Assembly: GCA_021780905.1 (NCBI GenBank)
Contig: JAJXXW010000024.1
Location: forward strand, 1-34,553
Direction of reading: 5' to 3'
Length of the DNA: 34,553 nt
Source: a bacterium
Lineage (GTDB): Bacteria > Verrucomicrobiota > Verrucomicrobiia > Limisphaerales > UBA11358
The translations under genes were made by a program, and so were the position numbers. The notes under the pieces were generated by a model. It was given only the letters and a program-made list of their open reading frames with translations, searched no databases and had not been told where the DNA came from. Below, piece by piece: positions 1 to 7,215 of this stretch. Each line of letters opens with the position of its first letter. Position 1 is the first letter of the stretch.

Positions 1-79
1 GGCCAACCGCCGACTGGCGGCTGCGGTGGGGACAGCCGTTACCACGGTTCGCACACTGAATTTTGAAAAAATCACCCAT
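1..79 (-). CDS. Partial ORF running off the left edge, possible transposase start
   Basis: On the minus strand an ATG at 79-77 opens a frame that stays open to the contig edge, giving about 26 residues beginning MGDFFKIQCANRGNGCPHRS. The same frame exists in the mirror copy at the right end, with one residue changed (Q here, K there) by the single mismatch. The two cysteines seven residues apart could belong to a small metal-binding segment, but no family was recognised. If the repeat is an IS end, this is the likely N-terminus of its transposase. The fragment is too short to prove that it is coding. Confidence 0.3.
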   Translation of the reverse strand, partial: MGDFFKIQCANRGNGCPHRSRQSAVG

Positions 80-127
80 GAAAAATCGTGGCGCTGAAAA
101 ATCACCCGTTTTTCAACGGCCTGCTAA
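1..127. repeat. Left copy of a 127-bp terminal inverted repeat, probable IS end
   Basis: Positions 1-127 are the reverse complement of 34427-34553 with a single mismatch (position 16, G versus T). Identity stops at 127, where the two inner flanks diverge (AGGC here, a different flank on the right). The inner tip reads TTAGCAGGCCGTTGAAAAA on the minus strand, which resembles ends of known insertion sequences (inference). Because the match runs right to the contig edge, the element body probably continues outside the window. Confidence 0.9.
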
Positions 128-161
128 AGGCAAAACCGGAAGCCGGGGGCCCGGCTTCCGG
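128..161 (-). terminator. Rho-independent terminator of the surface-repeat gene
   Basis: Positions 136-161 form a GC-rich hairpin with two 12-nt arms around a 2-nt centre (CCGGAAGCCGGG / CCCGGCTTCCGG). On the minus strand it is followed by TTTTG and TTT (positions 135-128). It lies 20 nt beyond the stop of the minus-strand gene at 182-709. Confidence 0.75.
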
Positions 162-181
162 CTGGAAACGTTCAGTGAAAT

Positions 182-709
182 TTAGAACGACCAGTTCACG
201 ATCGGAAAGCCGGTGGCCAGCTTGTCCGGAAATTCCTGAAACCAGGGGTTATTCCGGGCGACGTTGATGAAGCCGATCTGGACGCCGCGCAGATTTTCCG
301 CGTAGTTGACCAGGCCGAACTGGAGGCCGTGAAATTCCTCGGACACGTTGAGCCAGCCGGACTGGAGGCCCTTGAAGTAACCTTCGGAATAATTGACCAC
401 GCCGTCCTGCCAGCCGATAAATTTCTTGTGGCTGATGTTGACGACGGCCCAGGCGACGCCGGTGTAGGTGTCGGCGTAATTGACCAGACTCCAGCTCAGA
501 CCCTCGCTGTCGCCGGTGCTGCCGTTGACGAAGCCGAGCGCGAGCGCGTGCTGCGGATTCTCGCCCCAGATGCTCAAGGCGAGGCCATTGATCTGGGTGG
601 ATTTGGAATGAATGGCGATGTCCGGCGTCAGGGAAGCTTGGAACGGTGAGTCTGCCTTCAGGCTGGCGGCGCTGACGGCCAGGGCGGTGAGGACGAGTAT
701 TTTTTTCAT
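182..709 (-). CDS. Secreted surface-repeat protein (LA_2272-like)
   Basis: This encodes a 175-residue protein with a clear signal peptide (MKKILVLTALAVSAASLKA, probable cleavage after A19). The mature part consists of roughly 20-22-residue repeats with the pattern G-(L/V)-x-x-G-(L/F/W)-(V/I/L)-N-x-(S/A), seen for example as GLQSGWLNVSE, GLQFGLVNYAEN and GVQIGFINVARN. This pattern matches the LA_2272 family of surface-repeat proteins. The chain ends in NWSF, and a terminal aromatic residue is common in outer-membrane proteins. Function is unknown; a cell-surface or outer-membrane location is inferred. The gene stands alone, with a good promoter upstream and a hairpin terminator downstream, so it is probably monocistronic. 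It points away from the polyprenyl synthase gene. Confidence 0.8.
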   Translation of the reverse strand: MKKILVLTALAVSAASLKADSPFQASLTPDIAIHSKSTQINGLALSIWGENPQHALALGFVNGSTGDSEGLSWSLVNYADTYTGVAWAVVNISHKKFIGWQDGVVNYSEGYFKGLQSGWLNVSEEFHGLQFGLVNYAENLRGVQIGFINVARNNPWFQEFPDKLATGFPIVNWSF

Positions 710-762
710 AGTTTTGTTTACAAACCAACGATTTCTTTGTTTCCCGTGAGGGGAAGCAGTAT

Positions 763-791
763 CTTATACCATTTCACCGACCCTGCTACAA
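763..791 (-). promoter_or_regulatory. Sigma-70-type promoter for the surface-repeat gene
   Basis: On the minus strand TTGTAG (791-786) is followed after 17 nt by TATAAG (768-763). The -10 box matches the consensus at five of six positions and the -35 at three. The start codon at 709 lies 54 nt downstream. Prediction from motif and spacing only. Confidence 0.5.
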
Positions 792-901
792 GCCGCAAAA
801 TGTTTTTTGCCCTGCCATTCGCCGGCGCCCGGGGCCCAACCACCGTTCTAAAAATTCCCTTCTAACTTGCGCCGGTTTCCGGCATTTTCTGCAAATAATT
901 T

Positions 902-1804
902 ATGGCCGCCAAACAATCGTCCTTCGACCTGAACCAATTCCTCGTCACCCGCACCGACGCCGTCAACCGCGCGCTTGACCACTTCATGCCGTCGGAAAAA
1001 ACCAAGCCCGCCACGATTCACAAGGCCATGCGCTATTCACTGTTTGCCGGCGGCAAGCGAATGCGCCCCGCCGTGCTGCTCGCCGCCGCGCAAGCCTGTG
1101 GCGGCAAGGAAGCCGACGCGATGCCGCTCGCGTGCGCCGTCGAGTGCATCCACACTTATTCGCTCATCCACGATGATCTGCCGGCGATGGACAACGACGA
1201 CTTCCGCCGCGGTAAGCCGACCAATCACAAGGTTTTCGGCGAAGGCATCGCCGTGCTCGCCGGCGACGCGCTGCTGACGCAGGCGTTTGAAATCGCCGCG
1301 CAGTGCAAAAAATTTCCGCGCTACCCGCACGATAAAATCATTTTGGAAATCGCCAAGGCATCCGGCTCATTACAACTCGTCGGCGGACAAGTGGCCGACC
1401 TTGAAGGCGAAAATAAAAAACTTTCCATCGCCGAACTGAAGTTCATCCACGAGCGCAAGACCTCCGCGCTGCTGTGCTGTTCCGTGCGGCTCGGCGGCAT
1501 GAGCGCCAACTGCACCGCCATGCAGCTCCAAGCGCTGACCGACTTCGGCTACAACGTCGGCCTGGCGTTTCAGGTGATTGACGACATCCTGGATGTGACG
1601 CAGACGAGCGAACAACTCGGCAAGACGGCGGGCAAGGACGTGGCCGTGCAAAAAGCGACCTATCCGGCGATCGTGGGTTTGGAGAAATCGCGGAAGATTG
1701 CAGCGCAACTGACGGCGAAGGCGTTTGCCGCGTTGGACATTTTCAAAGGCCGCGCCGTCGCCCTCGAAGCGCTGGCGGAATTTTTGTTGCAACGGGAGAA
1801 ATGA
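902..1804 (+). CDS. ispA: Polyprenyl (farnesyl/geranylgeranyl) diphosphate synthase
   Basis: This encodes a 300-residue trans-prenyltransferase that condenses isopentenyl diphosphate with allylic diphosphates, supplying C15/C20 precursors for quinone side chains and undecaprenyl carriers. The first aspartate-rich motif is DDLPAMD at residues 91-97, followed by RRGKPTNH. The second is DDILD at 227-231, followed by GKTAGKD. The substrate-binding GGKRMRP lies at 50-56. Length and motifs fit the short-chain IspA/CrtE group. Chain length (C15 or C20) cannot be decided safely from motifs alone. The ATG at 902 follows an AT-rich stretch without a strong Shine-Dalgarno sequence. The next gene begins 47 nt downstream in the same direction. 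Confidence 0.93.
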   Translation: MAAKQSSFDLNQFLVTRTDAVNRALDHFMPSEKTKPATIHKAMRYSLFAGGKRMRPAVLLAAAQACGGKEADAMPLACAVECIHTYSLIHDDLPAMDNDDFRRGKPTNHKVFGEGIAVLAGDALLTQAFEIAAQCKKFPRYPHDKIILEIAKASGSLQLVGGQVADLEGENKKLSIAELKFIHERKTSALLCCSVRLGGMSANCTAMQLQALTDFGYNVGLAFQVIDDILDVTQTSEQLGKTAGKDVAVQKATYPAIVGLEKSRKIAAQLTAKAFAALDIFKGRAVALEALAEFLLQREK

Positions 1805-1851
1805 TTCATGTCTGGTTTCTTACTTGGAACGGATTGGGTTGAATTGTCGGC

Positions 1852-2058
1852 ATGAAACTATTTTACACCGGCCCGGTCGTCAACGCCGAGATGCTCGTGA
1901 CGATGTTGGAACGGCACGGCATCGCCGCCACGCAGGCGTTCGCGGATGCCGCGCCGGACGACGGCGATTTGAACCGGCCCGCCCGGGTGTTCGTCCCGGC
2001 CGCCGATTACGACCGTGCGTTCCAGCTTTTTTACGCCGAGAGGCAGGATGAGCTTTGA
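1852..2058 (+). CDS. Small DUF2007-like protein
   Basis: This encodes a 68-residue cytoplasmic protein starting MKLFYTGPVVNAEMLVTMLE. The N-terminal strand, the following helix that spans L..MLERHGI, and a C-terminal segment in which a Tyr/Asp pair precedes a short helix (VPAADYDRAFQLF) fit the DUF2007 'putative signal-transducing protein' fold, a small ferredoxin-like domain. No catalytic residues are visible. It follows the polyprenyl synthase gene by 47 nt and could be co-transcribed with it. The family has no established function; the assignment rests on length and layout only. Confidence 0.6.
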   Translation: MKLFYTGPVVNAEMLVTMLERHGIAATQAFADAAPDDGDLNRPARVFVPAADYDRAFQLFYAERQDEL

Positions 2059-2112
2059 CGGCCGGCGGCTTCCCAATTGGCGCCGCCTGGAATTTCAATT
2101 TGGTTCACCCGC

Positions 2113-2148
2113 GCCAAGCAAAAATTTTCGCTAAAAGCTTTGCTTGGC
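2113..2148. repeat. 10-bp perfect inverted repeat upstream of the GspA gene
   Basis: GCCAAGCAAA (2113-2122) and TTTGCTTGGC (2139-2148) are perfect complements separated by 16 nt of AT-rich sequence. The hairpin sits 32 nt before the GTG start at 2181. It lacks a following T-run, so it is not a typical intrinsic terminator. It could be an operator or an mRNA leader structure. Confidence 0.6.
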
Positions 2149-2180
2149 GGCGGGCGGCGGTTTCTGCTAGAAAACACAGC

Positions 2181-2996
2181 GTGTATCTGGAGTTTTATGG
2201 CTTAAAGCTCGCGCCGTTCGACATCACGCCGAACCCACGCTTCCTTTTCCACAGTAACAAGCACCGCGAGGCGTTCAACCACCTGCTCTACGGCATCCGC
2301 GAACGCAAGGGTTTCGTGCAGCTCACCGGCGAGGTCGGCGCGGGCAAGACGACGCTCTGCCGCGCGCTGCTGGAACATCTCGACGGACATTTTTCCACCG
2401 CGCTGATTCTAAACCCGGTGATGAGCGGCGACGAACTGATGAAGGCCATCGCCACCGAATACGGCCTGGAGGTCCGGGGCAAGGACCGGCTGGAAACGGT
2501 CGCCACCATCAGCGATTTTCTGCTGCGGCAGACGCTGGCCGGGAAGGAAACAGTGCTGATCGTGGACGAAGCGCAGAATTTGACGGAGGATTTGCTGGAA
2601 CAGGTGCGGCTGATTTCGAATATCGAAACGGACGACCGCAAGCTGCTGCAAATCGTGCTGATGGGCCAGCCGGAATTGCGCGACCGGTTGAACAGCCACC
2701 GGCTGCGACAGTTGCGCCAGCGCATCACGGTGCGGTATCACTTGAACGCGCTGACCTGCGCGGAGGTCGGGCAATACATCCATCACCGGCTCGCGCTGGC
2801 CGGGTCGCACGGGCGGCCGACGTTCACCACGCCGGCGGTGTGGCGGGTGTTCCGCTACAGCCAAGGCATTCCGCGCCTGGTCAACGCCGTCTGCGACAAG
2901 GCGCTGCTGGCCGGCTTCGTCGAACGCAGCAACCGCATCAGTTACCGGATGGTCGGCCGCGCCATCCGCGAACTGGAAGGACACATCCACGCATGA
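2181..2996 (+). CDS. GspA/ExeA-type AAA ATPase
   Basis: This encodes a 271-residue ATPase beginning with the family signature VYLEFYGLKLAPFDITPNPR, so the GTG at 2181 is preferred over the earlier in-frame TTG at 2055. The Walker A motif is GEVGAGKTT, the Walker B is TVLIVDEAQN, and a sensor/arginine region follows (QPELRDRL, RQRITVRYHL). GspA/ExeA proteins work with GspB in placing the type II secretin through the cell wall. A closely similar ATPase family (TIGR03015) belongs to PEP-CTERM/exosortase loci. Unlike classical ExeA, no peptidoglycan-binding domain follows the ATPase domain. The gene overlaps the next one by 4 nt (ATGA), which indicates translational coupling with the GspB-like gene. 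Confidence 0.88.
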   Translation: MYLEFYGLKLAPFDITPNPRFLFHSNKHREAFNHLLYGIRERKGFVQLTGEVGAGKTTLCRALLEHLDGHFSTALILNPVMSGDELMKAIATEYGLEVRGKDRLETVATISDFLLRQTLAGKETVLIVDEAQNLTEDLLEQVRLISNIETDDRKLLQIVLMGQPELRDRLNSHRLRQLRQRITVRYHLNALTCAEVGQYIHHRLALAGSHGRPTFTTPAVWRVFRYSQGIPRLVNAVCDKALLAGFVERSNRISYRMVGRAIRELEGHIHA

Positions 2997-3520
2997 GCCT
3001 GATCAACGACGCCCTGAAACGCGCCCGGCAGCATCCGCCATGTGTCGCGCCCGGTCCGCTGCCACCGCTGCCGCCCGTGGCGGAATCAAGATCCCCGGGC
3101 TTGTGGCTGCTGCCGGCCATCGTGGTTGTGCTGGTGGCCGCCACCATTTTTTCCATCGCGTGGGCCATGGCGCGTCACTCGGTGCAAAACGTGGTCGCCC
3201 CGCCGTCCGCTCCGGTCGCCGTCGCGCGTCCGGCGGCGGAAATCGCAGTGCCGGTCATCCCGCCGCCGGCAACGCCGCCAACGCCGAACCCGATGCCGCC
3301 GCCGGCACCCCCACCGGCACCGGAGCCTTACCATCCGCCGCTCGCGCCACGGTTGCAGGGCATTTTCTACACGCCCACCGCGCCGGCGGCGATTTTGGAC
3401 GGCAAAACCGTGAAACCTGGCGACCCGTTTCTCAGCTATCGGGTGGGGAAAATTACCAAATCCACCGTGACGCTGGTGGATGCCGCCGGCAAAACCCTCA
3501 CGCTGGGCTTGAGCAACTGA
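2993..3520 (+). CDS. GspB-like membrane protein
   Basis: This encodes a 175-residue protein starting MSLINDALKRARQ, the typical N-terminal motif of GspB-like partners of GspA. A single membrane helix spans about residues 36-58 (LWLLPAIVVVLVAATIFSIA). A long proline/alanine-rich linker follows (about 70-120). The C-terminal 50 residues form a small domain resembling the GspB/GspC homology region (LQGIFYTPTAPAAILDGKTV, then LVDAAGKTLTLGL). The layout is cytoplasmic tail, anchor, periplasmic spacer and periplasmic interaction domain. The ATG at 2993 overlaps the GspA stop. Function is inferred to be joint action with the GspA-like ATPase on secretin assembly or a related export step. Confidence 0.82.
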   Translation: MSLINDALKRARQHPPCVAPGPLPPLPPVAESRSPGLWLLPAIVVVLVAATIFSIAWAMARHSVQNVVAPPSAPVAVARPAAEIAVPVIPPPATPPTPNPMPPPAPPPAPEPYHPPLAPRLQGIFYTPTAPAAILDGKTVKPGDPFLSYRVGKITKSTVTLVDAAGKTLTLGLSN

Positions 3521-3521
3521 C

Positions 3522-4226
3522 ATGCAGCTTCGGGAAAAACTTCGCGGCCATCCGACGGCGGTTCGCCTCGCACCGTTTCTCCTTTTCGTGCTGCTCACGG
3601 CGGCGCAAGGAAGATTCGGGGCGGCCTCGGCCTATTGGTTTTACCTCGCCAAAACGCTGGCCGGCGCGTGGCTGGTTTGGGAGATGCGCCCGTTCGTCGC
3701 CGAAATGCGCTGGGCGTTCAGTTGGGAGGCGGTGCTGGTGGGCGTCGGCGTGTTCGCCCTCTGGGTGGGCATCGGCAGCGAATGGACTGCGCAAAATTCG
3801 CTCTGGGTGAAACTCCGCCTGGCGCATCCGCCGGCAAACCGGGCGGTGGCCTGGAATCCGAATGCGCAGTTCGGCACCGGCGCCGCGCTGGCCTGGCTGT
3901 TTCTGGCCGTGCGCATTCTGGGTTCCACCTTCATCGTGCCGCCGCTCGAGGAGGTTTTTTACCGCTCGTTTTTGTATCGCTCCATCGCCCGCCACGATTT
4001 TCTCAGCATACCATTGAGCCGTTTTTGTCCGCGCTCCTTTTTTCTCACCGCGCTCATCTTCGGCTTTTCCCACAACGAATGGCTGGCGGGTGTCGTTTGC
4101 GGCGCGGCGTTCCAATGGCTGGTGCTGCGCAAAAACCGGCTCGGCGACGCCATGACGGCGCACGCGATCACGAATTTCCTGCTCGGCGTCTGGGTGGTCA
4201 CGCGCGGCGCGTGGCAGTTTTGGTAA
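3522..4226 (+). CDS. CAAX-protease-related membrane protein of the PEP-CTERM type
   Basis: This encodes a 234-residue polytopic membrane protein of the CPBP/Abi family. All active-site motifs of these intramembrane metalloproteases are present: EEVFYR (E143, E144, R148), FGFSHNEW (H184), and HAITN (H214, N218). The C-terminal layout, in particular HAITNFLLGVWVVTRGAWQFW, closely fits the 'CAAX prenyl protease-related' family found beside exosortases (TIGR03008). This comes from recall of the family and needs a search. The ATG lies one nucleotide after the GspB-like stop, so the gene is the third of a coupled unit. No exosortase or PEP-CTERM substrate is visible in the window. The substrate is unknown. 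Confidence 0.82.
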   Translation: MQLREKLRGHPTAVRLAPFLLFVLLTAAQGRFGAASAYWFYLAKTLAGAWLVWEMRPFVAEMRWAFSWEAVLVGVGVFALWVGIGSEWTAQNSLWVKLRLAHPPANRAVAWNPNAQFGTGAALAWLFLAVRILGSTFIVPPLEEVFYRSFLYRSIARHDFLSIPLSRFCPRSFFLTALIFGFSHNEWLAGVVCGAAFQWLVLRKNRLGDAMTAHAITNFLLGVWVVTRGAWQFW

Positions 4227-4338
4227 GTCCGTCTCGTCCACGCCAACCGCCCGGCGCAATTGGCATTGCCATGCATTTCAACCGGGCAACCCGCTTTTCT
4301 TCACCGGAAAACTTCCGCAGGGTGGGTGGTGTCCAGCT

Positions 4339-5472
4339 TCAATTCACCAGCCGATACCAGTTGTCGCGCTGATGCGGCTCGTAGCCGAGATCCTTGATGA
4401 GCCGGTGCATGTCCGGCACGGTCATGCGGAACGTCGTGCCCGCCTGCGACACGACATTTTCCTCGATCATGATGCTGCCCAGATCGTTCGCGCCAAACTT
4501 GAGCGCGACCTGGCCGATTTCCAAACCCTGCGTGACCCACGAACTTTGGATGTTCTCAAAATTATCGAGATAAATCCGCGCCAGCGCCTGCGTCCGCAAA
4601 TATTCATGTGCGCCGACCGTCGGCGCCTTCAGCTTCGTGTGCTCGGCCTGAAACGTCCAGCCGATGAACGCGGTGAAATGCGCCGGCTTCACGCCCGGGC
4701 CGTTAAATTCCGCGACCCGCTTCAGTGAAACGTCCTGCTGCGTGCGCAGCCGTTCCAGATGTTCGATGCGGTCTTCAATTGTCTCAATGTGGCCAAACAT
4801 CATCGTCGCGCTCGAATACAAACCGAGCCGGTGCGCCACGTCCATGACCTCCAGCCAGTCGTTGCTCATGGCCTTGAGCGGCGCGATGCGCTGGCGCACG
4901 CGGTCCACCAGGATTTCCCCGCCGCCGCCGGGAATCGAGCCGAGGCCGGCCGCCTTGAAATCACCGATGATTTTTTCCAGCGGCTCGTTGAACACGTCGC
5001 GGAAATGGATGAATTCGCTGGGGCTGAAGCCATGGATGTTGAAGCCGGGAAACTTGCTTTTGACATGCGCGAGCAGGTCGAGATACCACTGCTTCGTGAG
5101 CTTGGGATGATGGCCGCCCTGCATGAGCATCTGCGTGCCGCCGAGCGCGAGGGTCTCCTCGATTTTCCGGTCTATTTCGGCGAAGGTGATGACGTAGGCA
5201 TCGTCGTCCTGCTCCGTGCGGTAGAACGCGCAGAACTTGCAATACACATTGCAAACATTGGTGTAATTCACGTTGCGGTCCACATTGAACGTGACGATCT
5301 CGTTGCCGCGACCGTGGTAAGAATTTTTCTTCGCGAGCTGTCGGCGGCGGTCGGCGAGCGCGCCGAGTTCCTCCAGCGGCAGCGCGTAAAGCCGTCTGGC
5401 CTCGACGGCATGGATGCGCGCACCGCTCCAAACCTTCTGGAGCAATTCGTCAAGGGAGGCGTCGTAAATCAC
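4339..5472 (-). CDS. mqnC: Cyclic dehypoxanthinyl futalosine synthase
   Basis: This encodes a 377-residue radical-SAM enzyme of the futalosine pathway of menaquinone synthesis. MqnC cyclises dehypoxanthinyl futalosine. The 4Fe-4S cluster motif CNVYCKFC places cysteines at 74, 78 and 81. Family blocks follow: GGTQMLMQGGHHPKL, FSPSEF, IPGGGGEILVDRVR, SSWVTQGLEIGQVAL and GANDLGSIMIEENVV. These favour MqnC over the related MqnE and CofH, though the split among the three should be confirmed by a tree. Translation starts with GTG at 5472. A well-formed promoter lies so close upstream that the transcript may be leaderless. The gene diverges from the CDGSH gene and has no operon partner here. Presence of the gene implies futalosine-route menaquinone as a respiratory quinone. 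Confidence 0.92.
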   Translation of the reverse strand: MIYDASLDELLQKVWSGARIHAVEARRLYALPLEELGALADRRRQLAKKNSYHGRGNEIVTFNVDRNVNYTNVCNVYCKFCAFYRTEQDDDAYVITFAEIDRKIEETLALGGTQMLMQGGHHPKLTKQWYLDLLAHVKSKFPGFNIHGFSPSEFIHFRDVFNEPLEKIIGDFKAAGLGSIPGGGGEILVDRVRQRIAPLKAMSNDWLEVMDVAHRLGLYSSATMMFGHIETIEDRIEHLERLRTQQDVSLKRVAEFNGPGVKPAHFTAFIGWTFQAEHTKLKAPTVGAHEYLRTQALARIYLDNFENIQSSWVTQGLEIGQVALKFGANDLGSIMIEENVVSQAGTTFRMTVPDMHRLIKDLGYEPHQRDNWYRLVN

Positions 5473-5478
5473 CCGGTC

Positions 5479-5506
5479 AGTTTAGCAAAAGAAGTTTTTT
5501 TATCAA
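5479..5506 (-). promoter_or_regulatory. Promoter of mqnC, close to the start codon
   Basis: On the minus strand TTGATA (5506-5501; five of six consensus bases) and TAAACT (5484-5479; four of six) are 16 nt apart. The -10 box ends only 6 nt before the GTG at 5472. Transcription would begin at or within the start codon. Confidence 0.5.
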
Positions 5507-5586
5507 ACGACAGATTGGCGATGCGAACCCTGACCGGTCTGAAGAATTTTGTTTGCTAAAATCCGGCGGACGGCTACAAAGGGTGC

Positions 5587-5826
5587 ATGAGCGAAGCCCA
5601 TATTGCCCGGAAATTCCCCTACGTGCAGGAAATGCAGCCCGGTAGCTACTACTGGTGCGCCTGCGGTCACTCCAAAACCCAGCCCTTTTGCGACGGCTCG
5701 CACAAGGGCACCGGCTTCACGCCGTTGAAAGTGGATTTGAGCGTGGCGAAAAAAGTCGCGTGGTGCGGCTGCAAGCAATCCAAGACCGGCGCGTTTTGCG
5801 ACGGCAGCCACAGCAAGCTGGGCTAG
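5587..5826 (+). CDS. Double CDGSH iron-sulfur protein
   Basis: This encodes a 79-residue protein with two CDGSH-type 2Fe-2S binding sites. The first ligand set is C24, C26, C35 and H39 (CACGHSKTQPFCDGSH). The second is C60, C62, C71 and H75 (CGCKQSKTGAFCDGSH). There is no signal peptide or membrane segment, so it is a soluble cytoplasmic protein of the class with tandem CDGSH motifs in one chain. Members are thought to take part in Fe-S or electron transfer, but the partner is unknown. The gene converges on rnc: its TAG stop and that of rnc share the CTAG at 5823-5826. A TAAAAT box near 5557 could be part of its promoter, but no matching -35 is evident. Confidence 0.92.
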   Translation: MSEAHIARKFPYVQEMQPGSYYWCACGHSKTQPFCDGSHKGTGFTPLKVDLSVAKKVAWCGCKQSKTGAFCDGSHSKLG

Positions 5827-6533
5827 GGTTCCGCCGGGTTGCCGGCGCGCAGCGTTGCCAGCGCCGCCAGCGCCGCCGCGCTTTCAGCGGCCTTTTTGCT
5901 TTTGCCGGTGCCGCGCGCGAGTTCGGTGCCGGCGTGGCGCACGGCGCATTCGAACACCCGCTGGTGGTCCGGCCCGGTGGCGCCGATGAATTCATACTCC
6001 GGCGCCAGCAGCGAGCGTGATTGCAACAATTCCTGCAACTCGCCCTTGGGATTGTCAATGTTCGCCGCCTCACCCAGCGCGGTGAAATCCGCGGCGAACC
6101 CACGCAGGACAAATCCGCGCGCCGCCTCCAATCCGCCGTCGAGGAAAATCGCGCCCAGCACCGCTTCGAACGCGTCCGCCAGCGCCGACTCGCGTTCGCG
6201 TCCGCCGGTGTTTTCCTCGCCCCGGCTCAGGAGCAGATGCGCGCCCAGGCCCAGCGCGCGGGCGTGCGCCGCGAGCGCCCGCGCGTTCACCAGCTTGGCG
6301 CGCGACTTGGTCAGCGCGCCCTCGTCCGCCGCCGGGAATTTTTCAAAAAGTTCGCGCGACAGCACCAGGCCCAGCACCGAATCACCGAGGAATTCCAGCC
6401 GCTGGTTGTGCGCCAGCACCGTCTTGGCCTCGTGCGCCACGGACGGATGCGTGAGCGCGCGGCGCAACAGATTTTCGTCGCGGAAAAAATGGCCGAGACG
6501 GTTTTGGAGTTCGGCGAGGTCGGACATGCGCAA
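5823..6533 (-). CDS. rnc: Ribonuclease III
   Basis: This encodes a 236-residue double-strand-specific endoribonuclease that processes rRNA and other RNAs. The signature RLEFLGDSVLGLV (corresponding to the ERLEFLGDS motif) lies in the N-terminal catalytic domain. The second catalytic acidic cluster is ALADAFEAVLGAIFLDGG. The C-terminal double-stranded-RNA-binding domain runs from about residue 160 (NPKGELQELLQ) to 228, with the KKAAESAAALAAL helix. Two possible starts exist (MRMSDL), at 6533 and 6527; the spacing does not decide between them. Catalytic residues appear complete. It converges tail-to-tail with the CDGSH gene. Confidence 0.95.
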   Translation of the reverse strand: MRMSDLAELQNRLGHFFRDENLLRRALTHPSVAHEAKTVLAHNQRLEFLGDSVLGLVLSRELFEKFPAADEGALTKSRAKLVNARALAAHARALGLGAHLLLSRGEENTGGRERESALADAFEAVLGAIFLDGGLEAARGFVLRGFAADFTALGEAANIDNPKGELQELLQSRSLLAPEYEFIGATGPDHQRVFECAVRHAGTELARGTGKSKKAAESAAALAALATLRAGNPAEP

Positions 6534-6621
6534 TGGATGAGTTACGATGGGCGACTGCCGGCTGAATCGTCACTGGCACACCGGGCGGCCCGTCGGGAAT
6601 CGCCAATCATAAATCGCAAAT

Positions 6622-7215
6622 TCAGCCGGCGGTTGTCGTTTGCGCCGCGGCAACGGCCGCCGTTGGTTCAGCGGCTGGAGCCGGCATTTCCGCCGTGGGC
6701 ACCGGCGGGTTCAAGCCGTGCTCCAGCAAATGCGCCACGTCGCGCTGCACGGCTTCCAGTTGGTCCAGCTGCAAACCCGGATCGGCGATGGCAAAGAGGT
6801 CACCCGTTGCTGGCTGCTCGTAAATGAAGACGCGGCGGCCGTCGCGGGTGATTTGCTCCTTCACCTTGAGCAGGCGTTTGCGCTCCAGCATCACCGCGAG
6901 AATGAAGGCGGCGGGCGCATAGCGCGGATCGTTCTGCGTGATGAGCTGGCGCAAGACGGTCTCGGCGGTTTCTTTTTTGATGACGTCCACCACCGGCGGC
7001 GGCACCTCGAAAATCCCCTGCCAGTGTGAGATGAAACCGTCGCGGCGGCTGGCCTCGACTGCAAACTGCTTTTGCCAGCACGGCTCACAGATGTCCGAGC
7101 GGCGCCATGCCGGCGCGAGTTCCAGCAGCAGCGTGTGATACGGCTGCCGGTCGGCAAACGGCCGGGCGCAGGCTTCACAGGCGGGCGCGCGGGACTGGAT
7201 GTTCCACTCATTCAT
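6622..7215 (-). CDS. Conserved protein of unknown function with a zinc-ribbon-like start
   Basis: This encodes a 197-residue soluble protein that I do not recognise. The N-terminal part has two CxxC pairs (CEAC at about 14-17 and CEPC at about 43-46), which look like a small zinc ribbon. The middle part (DVIKKETAETVLRQLITQN) is helical and predicted soluble. It is followed by the segment RRVFIYEQPATGDLFAIADP. The C-terminal 30 residues are an Ala/Pro/Thr-rich tail. There is no signal peptide or membrane segment. Its ATG overlaps the stop of a possible 44-residue upstream frame (ATGA). Good GC-rich codon use supports a real gene. Function is unknown. Confidence 0.7.
   Translation of the reverse strand: MNEWNIQSRAPACEACARPFADRQPYHTLLLELAPAWRRSDICEPCWQKQFAVEASRRDGFISHWQGIFEVPPPVVDVIKKETAETVLRQLITQNDPRYAPAAFILAVMLERKRLLKVKEQITRDGRRVFIYEQPATGDLFAIADPGLQLDQLEAVQRDVAHLLEHGLNPPVPTAEMPAPAAEPTAAVAAAQTTTAG

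Noticed and set aside
2055..2180. Longer N-terminus for the GspA ATPase from TTG 2055
   Set aside because: The added 42 residues are unrelated to the family and span the hairpin; the family begins at VYLEFYGL.
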